A DNA stretch of 64,000 bases from Allobosea sp. BH3 (lineage in GTDB: Bacteria; Pseudomonadota; Alphaproteobacteria; Rhizobiales; Beijerinckiaceae), in contig NZ_JAIMCA010000003.1 in NCBI RefSeq assembly GCF_025499465.1, forward strand, positions 186,001 through 250,000, in the 5' to 3' direction. Position 1 is the stretch's first letter. Every line of letters starts with the position of its first letter. The notes under the pieces were generated by a model. That model made no database searches. It saw only the letters and a program-made list of their open reading frames with translations, and was not told where the DNA came from. This document shows positions 33,734-42,433 of this stretch, in pieces. A program made the position numbers and the translations under genes.

Positions 33734-34639
33734 ATGATGCCGGCGCCCGGAAAGATTCCGTCCCTGAATGGCCTCAAGGCCTTCGAGGTTGCGGCACGCC
33801 ATCTGAACTTCCGGCTGGCGGCCGAGGAGCTCGGCGTGACCCAAGGCGCGGTGGCGCAGCAGGTTCGCGGGTTGGAAGCGGAGATGGGAGTTCGGCTGTT
33901 CGAAAGGTTGCCGCGGACCTTGGCTCTGACCGGCGAAGGTCGCCGCTACATCGCCGATATCCGGCGTGCCTTCGAAATCATCGCGCAGGCCACCGGCGAG
34001 TTGAAGCCGCAGCCAGCCCGGCTGACGATCAGCACGACACCGACCTTTGCATCCAAGTGGCTTATCCCGCGGCTGCCCGACCTGACCGCGCTGCACCCCG
34101 ACCTCGACATCCATATCGTGGCGACGGACCGCATCTCTAATTTCCAGATCGATGGTGTCGACCTAGCCGTCCGCTATGGCCGACCGCCTTTCGGGCCCGG
34201 GCTGGCATCACGGCTTCTCTTCAGCGAGGAGATCATCGCCGTATGCAGCCCGATGCTGCTCGGCGCCCGGGAGGCGCCGGTGACACTGGAGAACCTGTCG
34301 GCCTTCGCGCTCCTGCATGATGCCCATAATTTCTGGCCGGAGTTCATCGAACGGCAATTTGGAGCCGAGCCACAGCGACAGGATGCGCAGGCCTTCAAGC
34401 GGATCAGCTTCAGCCAAACATCCCACGCCATCGACGCCGCGATCGCGGCACAGGGCATCGCTCTCGGCTCCAGGAGCTTCGTCGCCCACGACATCGCCGA
34501 GCGACGGCTGGTCCAGATCGGCTCCACCGCCCTTCACGGGACGTCCGACTTCTATCTTGTCTGGCCTCGCTATCGTAAATCCGCGGCGCTGGAGAGTGCG
34601 GTGAACTGGCTGCTCTCGGCGGTCACGGCGACTGAATGA
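33734..34639 (+). CDS. LysR-family transcriptional regulator (GcvA-like)
   Basis: A 301-residue regulator with an N-terminal helix-turn-helix (SLNGLKAFEVAARHLNFRLA, ELGVTQGAVAQQVRGLE) and a type 2 periplasmic-binding fold (LTISTTPTFASKWLIPRLPD, FQIDGVDLAVRYG). This is the GcvA/AmpR branch. AGGAG lies 12 nt upstream of the ATG. Divergent from the SDR at 32914-33618; the 115-bp gap should contain its binding site. Confidence 0.9.
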   Translation: MMPAPGKIPSLNGLKAFEVAARHLNFRLAAEELGVTQGAVAQQVRGLEAEMGVRLFERLPRTLALTGEGRRYIADIRRAFEIIAQATGELKPQPARLTISTTPTFASKWLIPRLPDLTALHPDLDIHIVATDRISNFQIDGVDLAVRYGRPPFGPGLASRLLFSEEIIAVCSPMLLGAREAPVTLENLSAFALLHDAHNFWPEFIERQFGAEPQRQDAQAFKRISFSQTSHAIDAAIAAQGIALGSRSFVAHDIAERRLVQIGSTALHGTSDFYLVWPRYRKSAALESAVNWLLSAVTATE

Positions 34640-34680
34640 CGGCGGCCGACGGGGCACCCGAATCCTTGATTTGGAAGCAT

Positions 34681-34725
34681 GGCGCCACTTCCGGACATTG
34701 AGACATTCCGGAAGCCGACGTTGCC
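34681..34725. repeat. Dispersed degenerate intergenic repeat, copy D
   Basis: GCGCCACTTCCGGACATTGA, then GACATTCCGGAAGCCGACGT. The first half is nearly identical to copy A. Confidence 0.55.
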
Positions 34726-34873
34726 ACTCCAGCTCGGGGTGGCAGCCCCCTTTGCGATCACGGACTGCTCGCCGAATTCCGCAAATCGACGGGTTCAATT
34801 TTGGCCGAGCGCGCCGAAATGGATCGGCTAGTTCAATAGCGAAGCGCCATGTTTCGTATGCCGGGGAGGCAGG

Positions 34874-35811
34874 GACGACGAGATATTGCGGCGGCGGATC
34901 GATCGTCGTGCCGGGCCTGTAGTTGACTAGATAGGGCTTGATCCAGATTCTCTTGCGATCGAGCCGACACGGACCGAAGGCTTGGTTTTTATAATGGCCG
35001 GAGCGCACATGCGGCTTAACGCGGCCTCGGCCTTCTTCGTAGTCGTGTTTTTTGCCATGCCGATCGGTGACGTAGCCGATATGCACGGTGACGTAATCCT
35101 TGGTGATCGGCGGCTTACCTTTCTTGATCCGTGCGGCATCGAGCTTCGGACTGACGGGCGCGGGCGGTCGGGTGATGATGCCGCGCACATGCAGCGTCAT
35201 GGTGAGGCAGAGGGCTATTCCTGCCGTCATGCGGTATGAGTCGATGAATGAGAGCATGTGCGCTGAGGTTGTTGGCTTGCCGTCGTATGGCTGAACAACG
35301 GCTTCGCCGCTCGGGAGGAACGAAGCGGTAAAAGGATGACCGAAGACAAGATTGCGACTGGCGCGGGGAAAATGGATGGCCCATCATACGCGATAGTTGT
35401 TCGATGCCGCCTCCTCGACTAGCCAGAACAAGCGTTGATCCGGCCCTTCCTCCCATTCGACCAGCATCGTCTCGTAAGCTCGGTGCGGCCTGCACCGATC
35501 GCAATACCCACCGCGTGGGTGTAGTCGCCGGAATGCTCCTCGATCCACTCGATCACATCACGCGAAAAGACGAATTTCGGCGCGGTCTGCATGCGGGCAA
35601 AGACCTCAGCCGCTCCCGGAAAATTGGGGTGCGGCTCGAAGCGCAGGTCATGAAAACCGCTAACCGGCAATTTCGCCCCCTTCAGGCGATCCCAATGAAC
35701 AAGGTGGCTGGGGCGCGGACGAGCTTGGGGAACCGTACCGCAGCCCCATCGAGGGAAGCAATCTTGCGCCATGTGCGGCCATTGGGTGAGTCCCAAAAAG
35801 CAGACCTTCAT
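34874..35811 (-). pseudogene. Multiply disrupted gene of unknown function
   Basis: Three coherent blocks lie in order on the minus strand. Block 1 (to ~35490) includes FEPHPNFPGAAEVFARMQ and FVFSRDVIEWIEEHSGDYTH. After a frameshift, block 2 reads AYETMLVEWEEGPDQRLFWL, VEEAASNNYRV and hits TGA at 35384-35386. The same frame then continues as WAIHFPRASRNLVFGHPFTA, SFLPSGEAVVQPYDGKPTTS, MLSFIDSYRMTAGIALCLTM, VRSGHYKNQAFGPCR and IWIKPYLVNYRPG. No proper stop follows. Two lesions plus a lost end mark it as a pseudogene. The tail resembles uncharacterised phage- or island-borne proteins. Confidence 0.75.
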
Positions 35812-35863
35812 TGGCCACTGAGCAGCGGCTCCCCACTTAGAATTCGCGGCGGAATCGGCAGTG

Positions 35864-36760
35864 TTAGGTTAGTTCGCGAGCAAACTTTCCGGGCGGGCAT
35901 CCGTAACGCCTGCGGAACGCGGTGCTGAACGCACTTGCCGATTCATACCCGATTTCGTCTGCAATCCGTTCGAGCGACTTTGCGCCACGCGCCAGGGCAT
36001 CTTTCGCGACGGCCATCCGCCAGCGGGCCAGATACTCGATCGGCGCGCATCCTAGAGCCTCGCTGAAACGAGCGGAAAACGCTGATCTCGACATGCCTGC
36101 AGCGCTGGCGAGATCAGCCACTGTCCAACTGGCGCGAACATCTGCATGGATGGCTTTCAGGGCGCGAGCGAGTGCAGGTTCCTGCAGGCCGCGAAGAAGT
36201 CCTGCCGGCACTTGGCTATCGACACCCTGCCAACGCAGCGCCTCGACAAGCAGCACCTCCAGCATGCGGTGAACCACCAGTTCCCTACCTGGATAGTCGG
36301 CCGCGCACTCCTCCGAGAGCAGCTCAATCAGCCGGCTGAACCTCGTCGCGCGGCCAACCGATGCAGGGATAAAGATCAGCTTCGGCAGCAAAGCCAGGAG
36401 GAGCGGGTTGTTGGCCCGTTCAAACGTGAAGCTGCCTCCCAGGGCAACGAAGTCCGGCTCGCCGTCCTGCTCGCCGTGCCGAACAGCTTCACTGCGAGGA
36501 GTGACGGGCTCGCATGACACGTCACCGGCGCTGCTGAGCGTAAATGCCGGCGTTGCGGGCAGAAGAAGAAAGTCGCCCCGAGACAGCCGAAGCGGTTCGC
36601 TTCCGTCGATCGCCAACCAAGCTTCGCCTGTGAGGATGATCGTGAAGCCCGGAGCGTCATAAGCGTCGTAACGCACGCCCCATCGACCTTTGGCCGAAAT
36701 CGGCTTCGAGATCGCTGCACTGGGTCGCAGTAGCGAGACGATGTCGCTTAGGGGATCCAT
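35864..36760 (-). CDS. AraC-family transcriptional regulator (cupin type)
   Basis: A 298-residue regulator; start at MDPLSDIV, as earlier in-frame codons run into the promoter repeat. N-terminal cupin_6 domain (WGVRYDAYDAPGFTIILTG, LRLSRGDFLLLPATP) and C-terminal AraC helices (WTVADLASAAGMSRSAFSAR, SLERIADEIGYESASAFSTA, ending FRRRYGCPPGKFAREL). Divergent from the SDR at 36857, its likely target. Regulators of this type often sit beside a single oxidoreductase gene. Confidence 0.9.
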   Translation of the reverse strand: MDPLSDIVSLLRPSAAISKPISAKGRWGVRYDAYDAPGFTIILTGEAWLAIDGSEPLRLSRGDFLLLPATPAFTLSSAGDVSCEPVTPRSEAVRHGEQDGEPDFVALGGSFTFERANNPLLLALLPKLIFIPASVGRATRFSRLIELLSEECAADYPGRELVVHRMLEVLLVEALRWQGVDSQVPAGLLRGLQEPALARALKAIHADVRASWTVADLASAAGMSRSAFSARFSEALGCAPIEYLARWRMAVAKDALARGAKSLERIADEIGYESASAFSTAFRRRYGCPPGKFARELT

Positions 36761-36767
36761 TTCATGG

Positions 36768-36808
36768 ACGATCCGTAACAAAATTAAGATCTTCAATTAT
36801 GGATCGTA
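36768..36808. promoter_or_regulatory. AraC/SDR intergenic inverted repeat
   Basis: Arms ACGATCC (36768-36774) and GGATCGT (36801-36807) flank an AT-rich core containing AAGATCTT. Located between the two divergent starts, as expected for an operator or paired promoters. Confidence 0.4.
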
Positions 36809-36856
36809 CGAACCGCCTTGTCTACCCGTTCGGCATCGATGTTCAGGAGACAAGCA

Positions 36857-37606
36857 ATGACCAAGACGATCCTCATCACTGGCACCTCTTCTGGCTATGG
36901 CAAAGCCATCGCGGAGCACTTTCTCGCAAAGCGCTGGAACGTGATTGCGACAATGCGGCGGCCCGAGGCCGCGTGCTTCGATGGTGATGTAAGCCGATTG
37001 CGCCTGCTTCCGCTCGATGTAACGCGTGAGGACAGTATTGCCGAGGCGATCAAGGCCTCCGGGCCCATCGATGTTCTGGTCAACAATGCCGGAGTAGGCG
37101 GCGTCGGCGCCTTCGAGGTGATGCCGATGTCCCTGGTACGGGCGCTGATCGAGACTAATACGATCGGTGTGATGGCCATGTGCCAGGCCGTCATCCCACA
37201 GATGCGCGAGCGCCGCTCGGGCGTAATCGTCAACGTCACTTCGAGTGTCACGCTCGGCGCGTTTCCGCTTGCAGCAGCCTACACCGCAAGCAAGCAGGCG
37301 ATAGAGGGCTTTACGGGGTCGCTTGCCCATGAGCTCGCTTATTTCGATATCCGCGCGAAGCTGGTCGAGCCGGGCTATGCGCCAACCACGCGGTTCGGCG
37401 CGAACGCCATCGTGCCGGTCGAGCGGCTTCTCCCGGGCGAATATGCCGACTTCGCAAAGCCGATCATGGAGGCCTTCGCTAAGCCATCGCTGACCACCAA
37501 GGAATCGGACGTCTCGGAAGCGGTGTGGAACGCCGTCAACGACACTGAGGGTCAGCTGCGCTTCCCGGCAGGGCCGGACGCCGTCGCATTGGTCGGCGCG
37601 CCCTGA
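36857..37606 (+). CDS. Short-chain dehydrogenase/reductase (SDR)
   Basis: A 249-residue classical SDR: LITGTSSGYGKAIAEHFLAK, LVNNAGVGGVGAFE, a catalytic Ser in NVTSSVTLG and YTASKQAIEGF. The start has AGGAG 8 nt upstream. The substrate-binding region (GYAPTTRFGANAIVPVERLL) resembles oxidoreductases controlled by AraC regulators. Divergent from the AraC gene at 35864-36760. Confidence 0.9.
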   Translation: MTKTILITGTSSGYGKAIAEHFLAKRWNVIATMRRPEAACFDGDVSRLRLLPLDVTREDSIAEAIKASGPIDVLVNNAGVGGVGAFEVMPMSLVRALIETNTIGVMAMCQAVIPQMRERRSGVIVNVTSSVTLGAFPLAAAYTASKQAIEGFTGSLAHELAYFDIRAKLVEPGYAPTTRFGANAIVPVERLLPGEYADFAKPIMEAFAKPSLTTKESDVSEAVWNAVNDTEGQLRFPAGPDAVALVGAP

Positions 37607-37804
37607 GCCGCCCTCGGGCCGATACCCGATACCGGACGCGCGATGATCTGCCACATTGGTATCGGCAGATTCGAACAATCAGCTTCCACTTGGGTTCGCC
37701 CTCGGCTTCTGTCCGCTCGGTGGCGTAGGCCGGTTCAGCGGCGAGCCGCCGACCGCTATCGGCGCATTCCCGCACCTCCGAGGGGGACGGGAGCCTGCCG
37801 GCTT

Positions 37805-38491
37805 TCAGCTTCCTCGGGCTTTGCTCGGCGCGACGAGGTCCTTCGCAATTTGACGCGCCCCGATGAAAAAGCCCTGAACGGCGTCGGAGACGATGTCGTC
37901 GAGATCGGCAGGCGTCGGCGTTCGATACACGAAGCGCCGTATCGCGATGTAGAAGATCCTGCCGTGCAGGCCCCAGAACATTTCCGTCTCGCGCTCGCTC
38001 AAGGGCGCTTCGCCGACCCCGGGCAGGCCGAGTTCCTCGCGCAGCTCCGCGCAGGCTGGCTCGATCACCTCGCGTCGAACGATGTCGAGATAGCGGCCAG
38101 TGATGTCGAAGGCGCGCAGGCCCGAGAACACGAAGATCCTGACCCAGTCATGGTCGAAGACGCGCTGCACATACTCCAGATAGAATTGGGTCAGCCGATC
38201 CTCGAGCGGCCGTGAGCGATCCGCGATCAGCGGAGCCCACGACGCTTGCCAGCGGCTGAGATAGACACGCTCGTAGACTCGCTCGATCAGGGCCTCCTTG
38301 CTTGGGAAATGCCGGTAGATCGCCGAATGCGTGATGCCCATCCGCTTGGCGAGTTCGCGTGTCTGCCCCTCGAAGCCATGCTCGGCGAAGAAGCGGATCG
38401 CCTCGTTCAGGATCGCCTGTTCGCGCTCGGGGCCGCGCATGTTGCGCCGGCGCGGGCGGCTGCCCGCAATGCTGTCTTCCGCAGTCGTCAT
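37805..38491 (-). CDS. TetR-family transcriptional repressor
   Basis: A 228-residue TetR protein: N-terminal helix-turn-helix AILNEAIRFFAEHGFEGQTR, ELAKRMGITHSAIYRHFPSK, followed by an all-helical ligand domain. Divergent from the Mo-hydroxylase operon; two similar palindromes in the intergenic region (38549-38560, 38603-38614) are its likely operators. The ligand is probably the operon's substrate or a product. Confidence 0.92.
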   Translation of the reverse strand: MTTAEDSIAGSRPRRRNMRGPEREQAILNEAIRFFAEHGFEGQTRELAKRMGITHSAIYRHFPSKEALIERVYERVYLSRWQASWAPLIADRSRPLEDRLTQFYLEYVQRVFDHDWVRIFVFSGLRAFDITGRYLDIVRREVIEPACAELREELGLPGVGEAPLSERETEMFWGLHGRIFYIAIRRFVYRTPTPADLDDIVSDAVQGFFIGARQIAKDLVAPSKARGS

Positions 38492-38548
38492 TCCGCTTCC
38501 GTTATTCCCAATAGAATATAACGATTTGATCTCACTGGATAAATTTGA

Positions 38549-38614
38549 GACCGGACGGTCATTTTAGCTTGACGCCCTCGCAATGTCGTGCGTTCAATTT
38601 GAGACCAGATGGTT
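38549..38614. promoter_or_regulatory. Paired TetR operators before the Mo-hydroxylase operon
   Basis: Two copies of a TTTGAGACC-type palindrome: GACCGGACGGTC at 38549-38560 and GACCAGATGGTT at 38603-38614, both preceded by AATTTGA. Their centres are 54 bp apart, about five helical turns. They flank a TTGACG -35-like box at 38569, so binding would block transcription of the operon. Confidence 0.7.
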
Positions 38615-38655
38615 ACAAATCTGGATTGGAAACGCGCCATCGGAGCTTGCCGGCT

Positions 38656-39516
38656 TTGAAAGCCCGGGCCTTCAGCTATGTCCGCCCCGTGACCATTGCG
38701 GAGGCCATCGACGCCTTCGCCGCGGCCGGAGGAGAGGCGAGCTATATCGCGGGCGGGCAGAGTCTGGTCCCGGCGCTGGCACTGCGTCTCCAGGCGCCCG
38801 AATGTCTGATCGACATCGCTCATGTCGAGGCTCTGCGCGGCATCGAGCGCCAGGGCGGCCGGCTGCGGCTCGGAGCGCTGACGCGCCATGTTGATGCCCA
38901 TGATGACCCGCTGATCGCGCGATATGCGCCGCTGCTTCACCTCGCGGCGCCCCATGTCGCCCACCCCGCCATTCGTAACAGGGGCACCCTCGGCGGCAGC
39001 GTCGCGCTGGCCGACCCTGCTTCCGAGTTTCCAGCGATGATGCTGGCCATGGGCGCCGAGATGGAGATCGCGGGGCCGGAAGGCACGCGCCGGGTGCCGG
39101 CCGACGCATTCTTCCAAGGTGTCTACGAGACGGCCATCGAGCCCGGCGAATTGCTGGTCGCTTTCCATATTCCGGTGGCGGGGCCGCATCATCGCTGCGC
39201 CTTCGATGAGCTGGCGCGCCGGCGCGGAGATTATGCCCTGGTCGGCTGCGGCGTCATGCTCGCCATGCCCGGCGACGTGGTCGAGGATGCCCGCATCGCC
39301 TTCCTGTCCGTCGGACCGACACCGGTCCGCGCCCGCGCGGCGGAGGTGGCCCTCTTGGGCTCCCGGCTCGACGAAGCAGCGATCAGGACTGCACAGACGG
39401 CGCTGGCCGAGGATCTCGACCCCACGGACGAGGCGCATGTGCCGGCCACGATGCGCCTGCATCTCGCCCGCGTCCTGCTGGGCCGGTTGCTGGGCGGCCT
39501 CGGAGCCGCGACATGA
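38656..39516 (+). CDS. Molybdenum hydroxylase FAD-binding subunit (CoxM-like)
   Basis: A 286-residue medium subunit from a TTG start with GGAG 10 nt upstream; the longer frame runs through the operators. It begins KARAFSYVRPVTIAEAIDAF and carries the FAD motifs YIAGGQSLVPALALRL and NRGTLGGSVALADP. The C-terminal CO_deh_flav_C region (AFDELARRRGDYALVGCGVM) is intact. It passes electrons from the Mo centre via FeS to an acceptor. Overlaps the next gene by 4 nt. Confidence 0.92.
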   Translation: MKARAFSYVRPVTIAEAIDAFAAAGGEASYIAGGQSLVPALALRLQAPECLIDIAHVEALRGIERQGGRLRLGALTRHVDAHDDPLIARYAPLLHLAAPHVAHPAIRNRGTLGGSVALADPASEFPAMMLAMGAEMEIAGPEGTRRVPADAFFQGVYETAIEPGELLVAFHIPVAGPHHRCAFDELARRRGDYALVGCGVMLAMPGDVVEDARIAFLSVGPTPVRARAAEVALLGSRLDEAAIRTAQTALAEDLDPTDEAHVPATMRLHLARVLLGRLLGGLGAAT

Positions 39517-40025
39517 GCGCGACCCATCCCGTCAGCCTGTCCGTGAATGGCGAACAGATCAGCCGCCTCGTCGAGCCGCGCGAGACGCTGGCCGATTTTC
39601 TGCGCCGCGATCTGCAACTCACCGGCACCCATACGGGTTGCGAGATGGGTGTCTGCGGCGCCTGCCTCGTCCTGATGGACGGCCGCCCGGTCCACGCCTG
39701 TCTGACCTTCGCCGTGCAGGCGTCCGGCGCCGTGGTCGAGACCGTGGAAGGCCTGAGCGAGAGCGCCGAGATCGCCGATCTCCAGCGCACCTTCCACGAG
39801 CGCAACGCGCTGCAATGCGGCTTCTGTACGCCTGGGATGCTGGTCTCTGCACATGGGCTGCTGACGCGCCCCGGGGTGCCGAGCCGTGAGGAAATCCGCG
39901 ACGCGCTTTCCGGGAATTACTGCCGCTGTACGGGCTACGAGGCGATCGTTGACGCGATCGAAACGGTCGCGCGCCGCCGGTCCGCCGGTGAGAGAGCCGC
40001 CCGCTTCCTGGAGGAGCCGGCATGA
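39513..40025 (+). CDS. Molybdenum hydroxylase 2Fe-2S subunit (CoxS-like)
   Basis: A 170-residue small subunit. The plant-type cluster is bound by GCEMGVCGACLVLMDG with a later Cys in VHACLTF; the second cluster by ALQCGFCTPGMLVSAHGLL and SGNYCRCTGYEAIVDAI. All eight Cys are present. It links the FAD subunit (39516) and the catalytic subunit (40022) by 4-nt overlaps. Confidence 0.95.
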   Translation: MSATHPVSLSVNGEQISRLVEPRETLADFLRRDLQLTGTHTGCEMGVCGACLVLMDGRPVHACLTFAVQASGAVVETVEGLSESAEIADLQRTFHERNALQCGFCTPGMLVSAHGLLTRPGVPSREEIRDALSGNYCRCTGYEAIVDAIETVARRRSAGERAARFLEEPA

Positions 40026-42397
40026 ACGCTCCTCTCGGCGCGCTCGACCGTCCGAACTCCTATATCGGCCGCTCGGTCTCGCGGCCGAACGCCAAGCGCC
40101 TGCTGGCCGGACGCGGTCGCTATGTCACCGATCTCGTGTTGCCGCGCATGCTGCACGCTGCCTTCCTGCGCAGCCCCTATGCCCATGCGCGCATCGTTTC
40201 GATAGACCTGGACGAAGCGCGCGCCATGCCCGGCGTCCGTCTGATCGCGACCGGCGCCGATCTGGCGAAGCTGTGCAAGCCATGGGTCGGCACGCTCGAT
40301 CACTTCAAGGGCATGAAATCGGCCTCGCAGCTGCCGCTGCCGGTGGACGAGGTGTCGTGGTCGGGCCAGGCCGTCGTCGCGATCGTGGCCGAAAGCCGGG
40401 CCCAGGCCGAGGATGCAGCGGAAGCGATCTCCGTCGAATTCGAGGAGCTTCCGGTCGTATCCGACATCGACCGGGCACGCGAGGCCGGCGCGGACCGCGC
40501 CGCCTCGACGATCGAGGACAATCTCTGCTTCACCAGCCGGCTCGACACCGGAGGGATCGACGAGATCTTCGCGAGCGCCTTCCACGTCGTCGAGGAAGAG
40601 TTCCATTTCGGCCGGCACACGGCCGTCACGCTGGAGCCGAGGGCCATTGTTGCCGATTGGGATGCCAGCGAGGGCAAGCTCACTGTCCACCACGCCACGC
40701 AGACGCCCTACCAGTTCCAGGACCTTTACGCGCGCCACTACAGCATCCCGGAAGTGAATGTCCGCGTCGTGGCACCTGACATCGGCGGCTCCTTCGGCAT
40801 GAAGCTGCATGTCTACCACGAGGACATGGCGGTTATCGGCCTGAGCATGCTCTGTGGCCGGCCGGTCAAGTTCGTAGCGGACCGGATCGAATCCTTCGTC
40901 TCGGACATCCATGCCCGCGATCACCGCGTGCATGCGCGAATGGCCGTCGACGGCGACGGCACCATCCTCGCCATGGATGTCGATGACGTCACCGCCATCG
41001 GCGCGTTCTCGACCTACCCGCGCACCAGCGCGGTCGAGGGCAATCAGGTCATCCGGCTGATGGGCGCGCCCTACCGATTCAGGAACTACAGAGCGGGGCT
41101 CTCGGTCGTCTTCCAGAACAAGGTTCAGACCAGCCAGTACCGCGCCGTCGGCCACCCGATCGCCTGCGCCGTCACCGAGAGGCTGGTCGACATGGCAGCG
41201 GAGAAAGCGGGGCTCGACCCGGCCGCCATGCGCGAGCGGAACCTCATCGCCGATGACGCTTATCCCTGCGACTCGCCGACCGGCTACAAGTTCGAGGCGC
41301 TTTCGCATCAGGAGAGCCTGACCAAGCTCAAGGCGCTGATGAATTACGACGCGCTGCGCGGCGAACAGGCGGCGCTGCGCCAGCGCGGCGTCCATCGCGG
41401 CATCGGTATCGCGAGTTTCGTCGAGATATCCAACCCGAGTCCTGCCTTCTACGGCATCGGCGGCGCGCGCATTTCCGCGCAGGACGGAGCGCTGCTCAAG
41501 ATGACGCCTTCCGGAGAGGTGCGCTGCCTGATTTCGGTGACCGAGCAGGGGCAGGGCACCGAGACGATAATCGGCCAGATCGTTGCTGATCAACTCGGTG
41601 TGGCTCACGAACGGGTGCGGGTCATCACGGGCGACACCGAGGTGACGCCTCATGGCGGCGCGACATGGGCCTGCCGCGGTGCCGGCATTGGCGGCGAGAC
41701 GGCATTGCAAGCGGCGCGGAAGCTGCGCGGCAACATCATGTCGCTGGCTGCGGCCATCCTGCAGGCAAAACCGGGCGAGCTCGACATGCGCGACGGCGTT
41801 GTCGTCGACGCCCTGAGCGGCGCGGAACGCATCAGCCTCGCCGAGATAGCGCGCATCGCCTATTTCCGCTCCGACACGCTGCCGCCGGATGCCAGCGCGC
41901 AGCTCTCCGTGGCGCATCACTACGCGCCGCAAGGCTATCCCTTCGCATTTACGAACGGCATTCAGGGCTGCCATGTCGAGCTCGATGCCGAGACCGGCTT
42001 CGTCAAGATCCTGAAGCACTGGGTCGTCGAGGACTGCGGCCGCATCATCAACCCGCTCCTGGTCGACGAGCAGGTGCGCGGAGGTGTCGTGCAGGGGCTC
42101 GGCGCGGCCTTCTTCGAAGAATGCCTCTACGACGAGAACGGCCAGCTCACCAACGGCTCGCTCGCCGATTATCTCGTGCCGATGGCCTGCGAGATGCCGG
42201 ACATCGTGATTGGCCACATCGAGACGCCGACCGCCGACACGGCCCTTGGCGCCAAGGGCTGCGGCGAGGCCGGAACAGCCGCGGCGTCGGCAGCCGCGCT
42301 CAACGCCGTCAACGATGCCATGAGCCCTTTCGGCGCCAGCATCGCCCAGATCCCGATGACGCCCGCGCGCCTGCTCAAGGCGCTCGGGACGATCTGA
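40022..42397 (+). CDS. Molybdenum hydroxylase catalytic subunit (CoxL/XDH family)
   Basis: A 791-residue large subunit: SYIGRSVSRPNAKRLLAGRG at the N-terminus, PDIGGSFGMKLHVYHEDMA, YRAVGHPIACAVTERLVDMA, VTEQGQGTETIIGQIVADQL, and the catalytic Glu in KGCGEAGTAAAS. The AYRCSFR loop of true CO dehydrogenase is absent, so this is a form II enzyme that hydroxylates an organic substrate, perhaps an N-heterocycle or aldehyde. Mo-cofactor maturation genes (CoxD/E/F, XdhC) are not in the window. Confidence 0.93.
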   Translation: MNAPLGALDRPNSYIGRSVSRPNAKRLLAGRGRYVTDLVLPRMLHAAFLRSPYAHARIVSIDLDEARAMPGVRLIATGADLAKLCKPWVGTLDHFKGMKSASQLPLPVDEVSWSGQAVVAIVAESRAQAEDAAEAISVEFEELPVVSDIDRAREAGADRAASTIEDNLCFTSRLDTGGIDEIFASAFHVVEEEFHFGRHTAVTLEPRAIVADWDASEGKLTVHHATQTPYQFQDLYARHYSIPEVNVRVVAPDIGGSFGMKLHVYHEDMAVIGLSMLCGRPVKFVADRIESFVSDIHARDHRVHARMAVDGDGTILAMDVDDVTAIGAFSTYPRTSAVEGNQVIRLMGAPYRFRNYRAGLSVVFQNKVQTSQYRAVGHPIACAVTERLVDMAAEKAGLDPAAMRERNLIADDAYPCDSPTGYKFEALSHQESLTKLKALMNYDALRGEQAALRQRGVHRGIGIASFVEISNPSPAFYGIGGARISAQDGALLKMTPSGEVRCLISVTEQGQGTETIIGQIVADQLGVAHERVRVITGDTEVTPHGGATWACRGAGIGGETALQAARKLRGNIMSLAAAILQAKPGELDMRDGVVVDALSGAERISLAEIARIAYFRSDTLPPDASAQLSVAHHYAPQGYPFAFTNGIQGCHVELDAETGFVKILKHWVVEDCGRIINPLLVDEQVRGGVVQGLGAAFFEECLYDENGQLTNGSLADYLVPMACEMPDIVIGHIETPTADTALGAKGCGEAGTAAASAAALNAVNDAMSPFGASIAQIPMTPARLLKALGTI

Positions 42398-42433
42398 CCA
42401 CAACGACAAAAACGAAGACCAGCGGAGGACACC

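Noticed and set aside
34208..34873. Continuation of the minus-strand frame of the 35-kb pseudogene through the LysR gene
   Set aside because: The part below 34874 is antisense to the intact LysR gene and has no protein-like character.
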